From positions 1-63,132 of the forward strand of contig NZ_JACIFO010000012.1 in NCBI RefSeq assembly GCF_014197445.1: DNA of 63,132 nt. The letters are read 5' to 3'. This stretch comes from Mesonia hippocampi (GTDB lineage Bacteria > Bacteroidota > Bacteroidia > Flavobacteriales > Flavobacteriaceae). Positions 9,171 through 18,800 of this stretch are shown one piece after another. Numbering within the stretch: the stretch's first letter is position 1; each line of letters opens with the position of its first letter. The position numbers were made by a program, and so were the translations under genes. The notes under the pieces were generated by a model. The model saw only the letters and a program-made list of their open reading frames with translations. It ran no database searches and was not told the DNA's origin.

Positions 9171-10552
9171 TAGTAGCCTGGGTTTTGCGTTAGGTTAGGG
9201 TTTTTTATACGTTCTTCTTCTGGAATAGGGTATAGACTATCAGTTTCAGACCAAAATGGACTTGAATTAAAAATATTATCAAGTTTATTAGTACGACCTA
9301 AATCGAACCATCGATGCCCCCATTCAGAAAAAAGTTCACGTTCTCGCTCTTCTAACAAAAGTGTTAAAAAATCTTCCTTAGAAATTTGTGGTTGACTTTG
9401 CGCTATTAATGGAATTCCTGCTCTTTCTCTAATATGATCTATAGCAGCTATAGCAGCTGGCATATTGCCTAGTTGTGCCTGTGCCTCGGCACGAATTAAA
9501 TATTGCTCAGCCAAGCGGAATACCATAGAGTATTCTGTAACAACATTACCTGTGTTACCTGCTTTATATTTAAAAGGGCGGTAGGTAGCATTCTCTGAGT
9601 GTTGCTCTATCCAGTGTTCTTTACGTAAATCTCCTGTTTCAAAATTGGATTCAAAACCAGGTTTCAGTCGTAATTGTGGAAAAGCAGACGAAAAAATAGT
9701 CCACTCATGGGTGTTGGTAGTACTATTGCCACCACCTAGCGGTGAAATTTGCCAAATGGCCTCTTTACTATTGGCTAAAAACACGTCATTTACATTTTCT
9801 TCTAGACTGTAAAGAGCAGTTTTTGCAATTACTTGATTACTATACTCTAGTGCCAATTCCCAATTCTTATCAAAAAGAGATATACGTGCTAATAAGGCTT
9901 TAACTGCATAAGAATTTACAACTGTACGTTCTTGTTGAGGGTAAGCATCAGAAAGAAGATTCTCTGCGATTTGTAAATCGGCTAGAATTTGTGTTTGTAT
10001 TTCTTCTGGTGTATTAGAAGTAGCCGAAGCATTCAGACGATAATCACTTGTTAAAATCAGGGGTACATTCCCATAAAGCTGCTTTAAGTAAAAATAGGTA
10101 AACCCTCTTACAAACAAGGCTTCTCCCCGTAATTGGTTGGCTAATTCTTCGGGGAGGCTGTCTGAGGCCTCGAGCCCTTCCAAAAATGAATTGACCATAT
10201 ACACGGTTTGGTAGGTACTAGACCATAATTTCAGATTATTTGGATTTTGAGGCAATACCTCGTGCTGCATGAATTCTGTAAAAACAGTATTGGTAGCATC
10301 TACAGGAACTAATATACCTGCACTTAGACCTGCTAAGGCAGTAACGCTACTACTGTGGCCATTGCTAAAAGCAACACTCCTAAAAAGCTGGTAATAGATA
10401 CCTAGCATAGCACTGTTTGCGGTTTCCTGATTTTCGAATACCACAGCAACAGGTAATTGGTGATCAGGAGTCTCTACTTCTACAAAATCTTCACAAGAAA
10501 TAGCTAAAAAGCTAATCACTAAAAATGGTATTATTAATTTATATCTTTTCAT
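9170..10552 (-). CDS. RagB/SusD family nutrient-uptake lipoprotein
   Basis: This 460-residue lipoprotein has the lipobox LAISC at residues 16-20, so the mature protein begins at Cys20 and should sit on the cell surface. A SusD-like helical (TPR) core covers the middle, with the typical RAEAQAQLGN region at about residue 355 and RERELFSEWGHRWFDLGR near residue 405. It ends NPNLTQNPGY, as is standard in this family. SusD proteins form the lid over their SusC partner and capture ligand. The gene lies 10 nt downstream of susC and overlaps the M16 gene by one base. The M16 partner suggests a peptide ligand in place of a glycan. Confidence 0.95.
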   Translation of the reverse strand: MKRYKLIIPFLVISFLAISCEDFVEVETPDHQLPVAVVFENQETANSAMLGIYYQLFRSVAFSNGHSSSVTALAGLSAGILVPVDATNTVFTEFMQHEVLPQNPNNLKLWSSTYQTVYMVNSFLEGLEASDSLPEELANQLRGEALFVRGFTYFYLKQLYGNVPLILTSDYRLNASATSNTPEEIQTQILADLQIAENLLSDAYPQQERTVVNSYAVKALLARISLFDKNWELALEYSNQVIAKTALYSLEENVNDVFLANSKEAIWQISPLGGGNSTTNTHEWTIFSSAFPQLRLKPGFESNFETGDLRKEHWIEQHSENATYRPFKYKAGNTGNVVTEYSMVFRLAEQYLIRAEAQAQLGNMPAAIAAIDHIRERAGIPLIAQSQPQISKEDFLTLLLEERERELFSEWGHRWFDLGRTNKLDNIFNSSPFWSETDSLYPIPEEERIKNPNLTQNPGY

Positions 10553-10562
10553 TTTATTTATT

Positions 10563-13523
10563 TTAAAATTTCACTTCTATTCCCGTAGTAAAAGTTCGCA
10601 AAGCACCAAATGCAGTACCTTGTCCTTTAGCCATTTCGGGATCCATCCCGCGATAATTACTAAGGGTAAATAGGTTTTGCCCTTGTACAAATAGCTTACA
10701 ATTCTTTATCCCAATTTTTTGAAGGGGGGTATTAGGTATGGAATAGCTTAATGCAAAGGATTTAAGGCGGATATATGAAGCATCAGTATAAGGCAGAGAC
10801 GTTTGTATTAGGTTACTATAGCCTCTTATTGCATCGAGCTGCGTAGATATGGTTTGAAATTTATCACCCTCTAAACCAATATAATCTTCCTGTCGTAGTG
10901 CACCAACGCGACCAGCATCAAATAATGCAAACTCCCCTTCTTTTTTTGCAAACTGTAATAAAAACTGAATGTCAAAATTTTTATATTGCAGGGTATTTTG
11001 CCAACCACCATAAAACTTCGAGTTACGATCTTTAACAACCACCCGGTCTTCATAATCTAGTCTTCCATCATCATTCACATCGGTAATTTGATAATAACCT
11101 GTCTTTGGATTGATACCTTCATATTGGTATAGCAAAGCTATATTTAATGGTTCCCCAACCCGATAGCTATTAGCATAGGGAGATTGCTCTATATTGGGAT
11201 AGTTTACCAATTCATTTTTAGGCAGAGTAAAATTCAATGTACTTTGCCATTTCCAGTCATCAGTGTTTATAACTTTAGCATAGGCTTCTATTTCCCAACC
11301 CCTGTTTTCTACCGTAGCGGGTAAATTGGCCTGTACAGAGGTAAATCCTGTAATACTAGGTAAGCTATAGCCTACCAATTGGTTAGATGAGCGGTTTTTA
11401 TAATAACTTACATTAAGTTGTAAACGGTCTTTAAAAAAACCTAACTGTACAGCCGCTTCTAGTTTTTTATTTACTTCCCATGAGTAATTAGGATTTGCTA
11501 ACTGAGTGGGGTAAAGCCCTCCTGGACCAACGGTAGCTACATAACTATCTAAATACCCATAATCACCTATTTGGTCGCTACCCGTTATACCATAACTACC
11601 CCTTAGTTTACCAAAAGATAACCATGGGATTTTTTTTATTACCCAAACTTCCTCTGTAAAAATCCAAGCCGCCCCAATAGCTCCAAAATTTGCAAAACGT
11701 TTATCGGGGCCAAAGCGAGATGAGCCATCTCTTCTACCTGTAAGATTAATAAAATATTTTTTGTCCCAATCTAAGCCCAGTCGACTAAAAAAAGCCATAT
11801 AACGGTAGTTAGCTTCTTGATGAAGCCCTCGAGAGAGATTAGTGGCTGCTGCAAGGTTTCCTATCATCGAACGAGTAGCATAACCAGTACCAGTAACTCC
11901 TGTTTGGAGGTTTAGTTGCTCTTGTAATGTAGCTCCTATTAAAGCTTTAATTCCTAATTTTTCTATGTTTTCTTGATAAGAAAGTTGCGGTTCGATAATC
12001 CACGAGGTACTTTCACCTTGTAAATGAGCAGACTCATGATCTATAAACTCTTTATATTGTGGATTATAGGACTCTTTTGGACGTTTAGTTAATTCGTTAC
12101 TATTAAGATGAGTATATCCAAAATTGCTAGAAAGTTTAAATCCTTTCATTAACCTATAGGATAAGTTGAGATTAGCAAGTGTATTATGTATTTTAATATC
12201 ACTAGTATTTAGATAACCTTGAAATGGATTTTCCTTTCCTACTTCACTCCATTCTTCCCAATGTAAACTTCCATCCTCATTAAAAATTTTTGGTGCATTG
12301 GGTGCTAAACTAAAAACTTGTGGTATCAAAGATCCTATCCCTACGGTGTGGTTTTTGTCTGCACCGTAAGTAATCGCCATATTTAATGAAAATTTATTGT
12401 CTTTACTTAAATGATTGAGTTGTACGCTTCCTGTGGCTTTCTGGAAGCTAGCACTACCAGGGTAAATGCTTCCTTGTTTTAAATAAGAACCATTAACACG
12501 ATATCGGGTAGTTGAGCTCCCTCCTGAAATCGAGAGATTGGCTTGGGTAAAACCTGCCTGTTTACCGAAAAACTTTTCTTGCCAGTCGGTATTGCGGTTT
12601 TGATTCCATACCAACAAATCATAAGCATTATTTTCATTTGGTACTATACCATCGTTTTCAAATGCTTTTTGGCGTATTTTCAAGTATTCTGAGGTTTTAA
12701 GTAAATCAATACGGTTGGGTGCTTCAGAGAATCCAGACCTAATACGTGCCTGAACCGTGGTTTCTCCCGTGGTTCCTTTCTTAGTGGTAATTAAAACTAC
12801 CCCATTCGCCCCACGCGAACCATAAATAGCCGTAGCATCGGCATCTTTTAATACTTCTATACTTTTTATATCGGCGGGATTAATTGTACTTAAGGGATCA
12901 ATCCCTGTAAAACTTAAGGTACTATTAGTTTCTAATGGCGTAGAATTAAAAGGTACCCCGTCAATAATATAGAGGGGGTAATTCCCATTTGGTCGTAAAC
13001 TATTTTGCCCCCGTATACGTATAGTAGGAGCAGCTCCAGGCAAAGTACTATTTGAGATAACCTCTACCCCTGCCATACGTCCTTGTAATGCTTGTAGCGG
13101 GCTTACTACTGGCTGTAGCTCGATTTCTTTTGCAGTAACTTTTGCTATACTTCCTGTGCGTTCTCTATCGGTGGTGGTATAATAGCCTGCATTAATAAGT
13201 ACCGCTGCTAAGGTGTTGGCCTCGGGTGTTAGGTTTATTGTAAAAAATACCTGCTCTCTTACTGCTAGCTCTTGGGTTTTAAACCCTATATAGCTAACCA
13301 CCAAGGTATCGCTAGGCGATGCTTCTAGCTTAAACCTGCCTTCAAAATTGGTGGTTGTTCCTGTTGTTGTGTTTTTAAGCAGTATGTTTACCCCTGGGAT
13401 GGGCATATTGCTGCTATCGGTAATTAGCCCAGATACACTTACTTGTGCGTGTATGGGCAGTGCAAAGCTGCTTAGGAGTAAGTATATACTACCCCTAAGG
13501 CATTGCCTAAATAAAATTTTCAT
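10563..13523 (-). CDS. SusC/RagA family TonB-linked outer-membrane transporter
   Basis: This 986-residue protein has a signal peptide (residues 1-27), a carboxypeptidase-regulatory-like domain (about 28-115, beginning VSGLITDSSNMPIPGVNI), and a TonB plug domain (about 120-235). The plug includes AIYGSRGANGVVLITTKKG, the signature of the family. A beta-barrel extends to the terminal GIEVKF. It imports oligomeric ligands with TonB energy and pairs with the SusD lipoprotein next to it. No sugar-processing enzymes, sulfatases or ECF sigma/anti-sigma pair are nearby, so this is not a classical polysaccharide utilisation locus. The M16 peptidase in the same operon suggests peptides as substrate. 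Confidence 0.95.
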   Translation of the reverse strand: MKILFRQCLRGSIYLLLSSFALPIHAQVSVSGLITDSSNMPIPGVNILLKNTTTGTTTNFEGRFKLEASPSDTLVVSYIGFKTQELAVREQVFFTINLTPEANTLAAVLINAGYYTTTDRERTGSIAKVTAKEIELQPVVSPLQALQGRMAGVEVISNSTLPGAAPTIRIRGQNSLRPNGNYPLYIIDGVPFNSTPLETNSTLSFTGIDPLSTINPADIKSIEVLKDADATAIYGSRGANGVVLITTKKGTTGETTVQARIRSGFSEAPNRIDLLKTSEYLKIRQKAFENDGIVPNENNAYDLLVWNQNRNTDWQEKFFGKQAGFTQANLSISGGSSTTRYRVNGSYLKQGSIYPGSASFQKATGSVQLNHLSKDNKFSLNMAITYGADKNHTVGIGSLIPQVFSLAPNAPKIFNEDGSLHWEEWSEVGKENPFQGYLNTSDIKIHNTLANLNLSYRLMKGFKLSSNFGYTHLNSNELTKRPKESYNPQYKEFIDHESAHLQGESTSWIIEPQLSYQENIEKLGIKALIGATLQEQLNLQTGVTGTGYATRSMIGNLAAATNLSRGLHQEANYRYMAFFSRLGLDWDKKYFINLTGRRDGSSRFGPDKRFANFGAIGAAWIFTEEVWVIKKIPWLSFGKLRGSYGITGSDQIGDYGYLDSYVATVGPGGLYPTQLANPNYSWEVNKKLEAAVQLGFFKDRLQLNVSYYKNRSSNQLVGYSLPSITGFTSVQANLPATVENRGWEIEAYAKVINTDDWKWQSTLNFTLPKNELVNYPNIEQSPYANSYRVGEPLNIALLYQYEGINPKTGYYQITDVNDDGRLDYEDRVVVKDRNSKFYGGWQNTLQYKNFDIQFLLQFAKKEGEFALFDAGRVGALRQEDYIGLEGDKFQTISTQLDAIRGYSNLIQTSLPYTDASYIRLKSFALSYSIPNTPLQKIGIKNCKLFVQGQNLFTLSNYRGMDPEMAKGQGTAFGALRTFTTGIEVKF

Positions 13524-14059
13524 AGTTTTGTGGTATTAAGTGGTGTACCCTATGGGGTACATTATTGCTTAGTTGCCTTCCTGCGGTTCGCCAAAACTTT
13601 GTGGGAAGGTTTTTTATAACATTATAAAATGCTCTGGATTTATATAGCTATCTATCTAAATAATAGTTAGCTAAGTTTTTATTCATAGGCTTCTCTATAT
13701 TTTAAGTTAAACACTTTATTGCGGAATCTCTTATAAAGATTGAAGAAGTATGCTAAGAATCTACCGAATTAAGTACCTGAAATCTAGAATAAAAATAGGT
13801 GTGGAACTCAGCTTATAAGATAGGAGGTACTGGCGTGTACCTTTACCACAAATAAGTGAGCCCACACCATTTTATAGGCGTGAGCATCTACACTTATTGT
13901 CCCGTGGTATAATTTAAAACGCCAGTTTTCCTATACGAGACTCAAAGCGATGCTTCTATTTTACGCAAGAAGTAATCGCAAATATATTATTATTCAACAA
14001 ATATAATCAAATTATTTAACAAGTGGGTTAAAAAGCCTACAATATTTTACTTGTAAATA
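13524..14059. other. Intergenic region with a long nested inverted repeat
   Basis: This gene-free 536 nt separates susC from the divergent HTH gene. Near susC there is a hairpin GTACCC/GGGTAC (13544-13559) and a CCTTCC...GGAAGG pair followed by T's (13576-13615). Further out a nested inverted repeat spans 13820-13934: ATAGGAGGTACTGGCGT pairs with ACGCCAGTTTTCCTAT, and inside it AATAAGTG (13851-13858) pairs with CACTTATT (13891-13898). A competing pair GGTGTGG (13798-13804) / CCACACC (13862-13868) is also present. This could be a structured leader RNA of the susC operon, or an operator or mobile-repeat remnant; it matches no riboswitch class I know. Confidence 0.55.
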
Positions 14060-14329
14060 ATGAAATTGACCATAAATATTAAAGTTATGGTTGACAAAAA
14101 AGCTAAACAAAGATTTTTAGCTCTATTTGGATTAAAAGTTTCTCAAATTAGAAAAGAAAAAAATCTGAGTTACAGAAAATTAGCACAACAGTGTGACATT
14201 GATTATAGCGATATTAGCAAAATTGAGAAAGGGCAAGTAAAAATTCAATTACCTACGGTATATGAATTAGCAAAAGGTTTAGGAGTTCACCCTAAAGAGT
14301 TATTTGATTTTGAGATTCCTGAAGCTTAA
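14060..14329 (+). CDS. XRE-family helix-turn-helix regulator
   Basis: This 89-residue protein consists almost entirely of one Cro/CI-type HTH domain: SQIRKEKNLSYRKLAQQCD, then DYSDISKIEKGQVKIQLPTV and GLGVHPKELFDF. The N-terminus is uncertain, since ATG at 14060 or the internal ATG at 14087 (MVDKKAKQ) are both plausible. It is divergent from the SusC-SusD-M16 operon across a palindrome-rich spacer, so it may regulate that operon or itself; this is inferred from position only. Similar small XRE proteins are often found beside MauE/DUF6520/SusCD groups in flavobacteria. Confidence 0.85.
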   Translation: MKLTINIKVMVDKKAKQRFLALFGLKVSQIRKEKNLSYRKLAQQCDIDYSDISKIEKGQVKIQLPTVYELAKGLGVHPKELFDFEIPEA

Positions 14330-14471
14330 AATAAATTACATCTATCTTTATAATTATAAATCATTATCACACAAATAAAAAAATTATATGGTTTGAAGTA
14401 ATCCCAAGAATCAAAGGTTATAAAAAGAAAATAACGTAATGACAATATACTCACTTAACTAAGAGCTATTT

Positions 14472-14711
14472 TTATATTTTACCTTTATCAAAATTAGAGT
14501 ATTTATCCAACAGCTTTCCTGTTTTAAAACTTTTTATAGCTAATAGCTTATTTGCTTCTACAGCATAAGTTACTTCAATAAAAAATTTATCTATTGCATA
14601 TAATGCATAGCGTTTTTCTGCCTCTAAATGGTAGGTTATAAAAACACCTCTGGTAAAAGCTACATGATATTGATCGCTTTCTGGTAGGCGGATAAATTCA
14701 TAAAGTGTCAT
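14472..14711 (-). CDS. Small unknown protein (intact copy of the duplicated gene)
   Basis: The family of this 79-residue soluble protein is not recognised. It has no signal peptide or membrane segment; the sequence begins MTLYEFIRLPESDQYHV and is rich in aromatic and charged residues. Residues from AFTRGV to NFDK are encoded by DNA nearly identical to 4704-4881 in the opposite orientation, while the first 17 residues occur only here, so this is the complete copy. It is separated from the next upstream gene by 4 nt, so both are probably one transcript. A related C-terminal fragment may survive at 37794-37862. Confidence 0.6.
   Translation of the reverse strand: MTLYEFIRLPESDQYHVAFTRGVFITYHLEAEKRYALYAIDKFFIEVTYAVEANKLLAIKSFKTGKLLDKYSNFDKGKI
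14483..14660 (-). repeat. 178-bp inverted repeat, right copy
   Basis: This is the partner of 4704-4881 in opposite orientation, with about two mismatches. The repeat falls inside the intact small gene 14472-14711, which suggests that this is the source copy and the left one the duplicate. Together they bracket the SusC-SusD-M16 block. Confidence 0.85.
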
Positions 14712-14715
14712 ACTG

Positions 14716-15123
14716 CTAAAAAGAGTTCTTTTTGGGTAATAAATTAAATAATTTTAAATAATCTGAAATACTATACCATAAAGAAGTCTCTCTTTTATCA
14801 CTATTGTGCTCTCGCCAAAGTTCAAATTTAACTCTTTTATCTTTATATATAATAAATATACTATTGTCCTCGAACTGTAATAAGTAGCCTTTATTTTTTT
14901 CTAGATTAAATGTCAAAAAAATATATTTTTTAAATATTTGGTACTCATTAATTTGTTCTAAGTTTTTATTTAAATAAAAAGAAGAAAAGCCTCCTTGTTG
15001 TGTTTTAAAAATAACCTGATAATTTTTTTCGTAGTTTAATATTTCTACACCTTCTATACCCTTAGAGGACTCTTGAGCCAATAAGGAAAAGGAAATTAAG
15101 TATAAAAATAAAATAAACCTCAT
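14716..15123 (-). CDS. Small exported protein of unknown function
   Basis: This 135-residue protein begins MRFILFLYLISFSLLAQ, a signal peptide; the mature part is about 118 residues, rich in Lys, Glu and aromatic residues, with no cysteine and no second membrane segment. No family is recognised. It lies 4 nt upstream of the small gene at 14472-14711 on the same strand and 146 nt beyond the distal end of the CRISPR array. I considered whether it is a Csx27 or Csx28 accessory protein of the Cas13b system. It is shorter, lacks multiple membrane helices and has no RxxxxH motif, so I do not call it one. Confidence 0.6.
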   Translation of the reverse strand: MRFILFLYLISFSLLAQESSKGIEGVEILNYEKNYQVIFKTQQGGFSSFYLNKNLEQINEYQIFKKYIFLTFNLEKNKGYLLQFEDNSIFIIYKDKRVKFELWREHNSDKRETSLWYSISDYLKLFNLLPKKNSF

Positions 15124-15269
15124 AATAATCTACATAGAGCACTAACAACCAAATAAATATACAATAAATTTTTGTTTTACCTTTTTTGAAATTTTGAAAA
15201 ACACATACCTAATAATAAGACTTTTAAGCTTTAGCTCTAATACTCTATTTCTACATAGAAGTATTGATT

Positions 15270-15767
15270 ATTGTAAATACCTTCCAAAATAAAGGCTGTT
15301 ACAACTAAGTGCTACTACATCAGCTGTTGGAAGTAGTTGTGAATACCTTCCAAAATAAAGGCTGTTACAACATGCCTATCTCTAAGTACATCATAGAGAA
15401 TGTTGTGAATACCTTCCAAAATATAGGCTGTTACAACGACAATTGGATTGACTTGTATGACTATGCAGTTGTGAATACCTTCCAAAATAAAGGCTGTTAC
15501 AACAAAAAGAGAATTACTAGCAGACTTATCATTGTTGTGAATACCTTTCAAAATAAAGGCTGTTACAACATATTACATATCATTTCAATACAGAATATAG
15601 TTGTGAATACCTTCCAAAATAAAGGCTGTTACAACAAAACGGTGGTGCAGCTTTAGATGCTTGGCGTTGTGAATACCTTCCAAAATAAAGGCTGTTACAA
15701 CGATGTTACACAAGATGATGGAGATTTTGAGGTTGTGAATACCTTCCAAAATAAAGGCTGTTACAAC
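15270..15767 (-). CRISPR. Type VI-B CRISPR array: 8 repeats of 36 bp, 7 spacers of 30 bp
   Basis: Repeats start at 15270, 15336, 15402, 15468, 15534, 15600, 15666 and 15732, and every spacer is exactly 30 nt. On the plus strand the repeat starts GTTGTGAATACC and ends AAGGCTGTTACAAC. Read on the minus strand it starts GTTGTAACAGCC and ends AAGGTATTCACAAC, which resembles known Cas13b direct repeats (central ATTTTGG, terminal CACAAC). The outer 5 bp GTTGT/ACAAC and an inner CCTT/AAGG can pair. The leftmost repeat (15270) differs at positions 1 and 6, as expected of a terminal repeat. Repeats 3 and 5 each have one internal change. Transcription on the minus strand, in line with cas13b, is inferred from repeat orientation and the degenerate distal repeat. 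Confidence 0.97.
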
Positions 15768-15854
15768 ATGCTCTATGTAACAACGTTTACTTCAGGTTGT
15801 CTCATTTATCTTTTAGTGTTAAAAATGATGTCAATGAACCTAAAACTAAACTCC
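15768..15854 (-). promoter_or_regulatory. Probable CRISPR leader between cas13b and the array
   Basis: This 87-nt gap separates the cas13b stop codon from the first intact repeat (15767). If the array is transcribed on the minus strand, this is the leader. It is AT-rich and on that strand contains TTGACATC followed by AT-rich sequence, but no clear TAnnTTTG box could be assigned. Read-through transcription from cas13b is also possible. Confidence 0.45.
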
Positions 15855-18800
15855 TTAGTTTGCTTTTTCAAATTCTAGAATCGTTTGTTTTGTATATTCT
15901 AAATATAATTCATTAAAATTAAGTTTTGAAGCATTGGCTACTCTTTTGTAAATTTCTTTAAAATATACCTCAATGGGCAATTTATTGTGCGAAAACTTAT
16001 TTCTAATTACAATCAATAAAAATGCTTTTTGAATATGGTCACTCTTCTCTTTTAGTTCCTGAGTTATATCTGTATCAAAATCTTTTTTACACCTACTATT
16101 CAACCAGTCTTCATCCTCTTTTGATATAAAATTCATATATTTTAAATAGGTTGCTAAGTATTTTTTGAAATTTGGATTGTTATCACCTTTAATTAAGGAA
16201 GGAATCTTCTTTATCATAAATTTTTCAAAGTCGTGAATACTCTTTAGTAAATAATCTCTTCGAATCACCTCATAAGAATTTGGTTTAAGTTCTAACACAT
16301 CTTCTAATGCTATTTTATTCCATTTTTTATCTGGATAGTATTCAAATATAGTTTGAACCTTTTTACTATTAACAAATTTTTTAAATTTCCCTAACTCCTT
16401 TAATTTCACTACTGGCTCTTTAATATTCTCACTTTCATAGGGAACTGTGAGCGTCCATGCAGATGATGATTTTATTATATTTTTGCTAGTATCCCCAGAG
16501 ATTCTTTGACTTTGCACTCTTGCTATAGCTTCTTCATCTTTACGCTCCTGTTGAGTTTTATAAATATTGCTCAATTGAAGCTCAATTGGTATTGCTTTTT
16601 CTGAAAGGTAGAGTTTATTAAAAATGTTACTCGCCATTTTTGAAAGCAAAACATCCTGCTGTTGTACTTTTTTGATTTTAGATTCTTGAACTTTTATAAA
16701 TCGTTTCTCTGTTTTCTCTTGACTACTAGCCTGATATGCATTTTTATAATCACGATCCCAACCATAAAATTTTTGATAGTCTTGGTGTTGATGCCATGTC
16801 ACATACCACTCAGCAAAATATTCTGGGTGCTCTTTAATACTTTTATCTTTTACATATGTAGGTTTACTATCGAAAATACCTCTAGGAAATTGCATTGGTT
16901 TTACTAACAATTTTTGTACTTGATTGTCAACAGTATTAATCATATAAAGCCTTCTGTGAAACAAATTCCATATATGTTGTTGCTTTATAAATAAGTTTAA
17001 TAATCTATTATTTTTTTGATAGCCTTTTATTTGGTAAATAAAATTCTCAAAAAGCTCTTTTCTTCCTTTTAAATAACAGGTGTAAAAGGATATAAAATCG
17101 CGTTTTTCAAAAGCATTTTTGATATTATCATTCCATATGTAAGATTCATTCCTAAAATCCCAAAACTCTCTAAGCAACTTATAGGCTTCTTTTGTTTGTA
17201 TGTCATAAAAAGCTAAAGATTTTTGTAATTGACTATGATGGTACCCTCTCCATTGTAATCTACTTCCTTTCGGCATAAAACGCTTTAAATCATCGGCAAT
17301 CCATGTAGCCTCTTGGCCAAGTTCTTTATTATTAAAAATATATTTTCTTTTATTTTTTCTATCTTTAACTTGCTTCGTATTTTCAAAAACTAGTTGTAAC
17401 TTGGCATTGGTTATTCCTATCTCATTGAAAATAGCATCTAAAAGTTTTGGAATATTTACTTTTTCATGATCACCAGCTTTAAGAAGTTTTTTAGTGATAG
17501 ATCCTTTAGGAAGTTTATCCCCTGCTTTGAAACCAGTAAGTACTTCATAACGTTCTACTATTTTCTGAGCAATCATTTTTTCTATATCCTCAGGCGGAGT
17601 ATGGTTTAAAGTTAAATGCAACAGAGCGGGTAATTCATTTAAAGATAACATTGCAATTGGCGCTAGTTTTTCGTAATTAAAATCTTTCAAAAATGTACTA
17701 GGATTCATTTTTGTGTCCTCTCTTTCTCTATACTCAGAAGTATGCTTTATTTTATATACAGAATTTTGGCCATTTATTTGATTAGCAACTTTCTTTACTT
17801 TTCCTGGGAAGTATTTTTCTGAAAAATTTATATGAATAGGAATATTATTGCCAACGAAATTATAAGAAGGGTTTGGGTATAATTCTAATCCCTGTTCAGT
17901 ATTGATTACTGCGGTAGAAAAATAATCTTTTTTATACTTCGATGCCTCACTTAGCTTAGCAAATACTTTTATCTTTTCCTTTACAATTCTATCTGAAACA
18001 TACTGTGTTCCTTCAATAGATTTTTCACGTTTGTCATGTACATAATTTCCCAAATGTAACTGGAATCGTAAGGATGGAAAGTCAACAAATTCGTCTAAAT
18101 AACGTAGTGCGAAATAAGTAAACTTATTTTTATAACGCTTTCTAATGACAGGATGAATTACTGTAGCTTCCCCCGAAGAGCCCAAACCTTCTTCTTTTAT
18201 AAATTCATTTATGTCCTCTAGAAACTCTTTCTTCTTATCTTCAGAAAAAACTTGATATAATTCATCAGGAACTTTGCTTAATTCATCTACTATTTGAGCA
18301 AGTAAAGTATCTTTTGTAAAACTTGTTCTAAACCTGTTTTTAAAACCTTTATAGCCTAAATAACCAAAGACCCAATGAGTAGCCATATATTTTAGACTAT
18401 TATTTTTTTTATTTATAGGAATATCTGGATTTTTAACAACTTTAGCTTTAAAGCCTTTAACTCTACTCCTTAAATCTTCTCCTTGTTTTTTAGTTAAAAA
18501 TATACTCATAAGGAATAAAAGTCCACTTTCAGAAATTGTCACGTTATTTTCAGGTTTGACTTCTCTGGAAGGAATAGCACTATAATACTTATTTATTTCG
18601 TCTTTTCCATGCAGTAAATGGTAGAAACTATCATTAAGAATAGCACTAGTTATAGCCTCTTCATCACTTAGATTTACTTTTTTACCTTCTCTTTTTAACT
18701 TTTTAAGCTCATCAATTTTTAACACCTTCAATTGTTGAAGCTCTTCTAGTAAACCCTTTTTTAGCAATTGTTTAGAAGCATCAGTTTTCATACGATACTT

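Noticed and set aside
10563-13523. SusC-SusD pair as a polysaccharide utilisation locus
   Set aside because: No glycoside hydrolase, sulfatase, polysaccharide lyase or typical PUL regulator is nearby; the partner is a peptidase.
13798-13934. Known riboswitch (cobalamin, TPP, SAM) upstream of susC
   Set aside because: None of the conserved core motifs of these classes was found on either strand.
14472-15123. The two small genes beside the array as Csx27 or Csx28 accessory proteins
   Set aside because: One has no membrane segment and the other only a signal peptide; neither has the size, helices or RxxxxH motif expected, and one is duplicated outside the CRISPR context.
15309-15878. Open reading frames on both strands through the CRISPR array
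   Set aside because: The repeat-spacer period is 66 bp, a multiple of three, so the repeat gives the same peptide in tandem. They are artefacts of the array.
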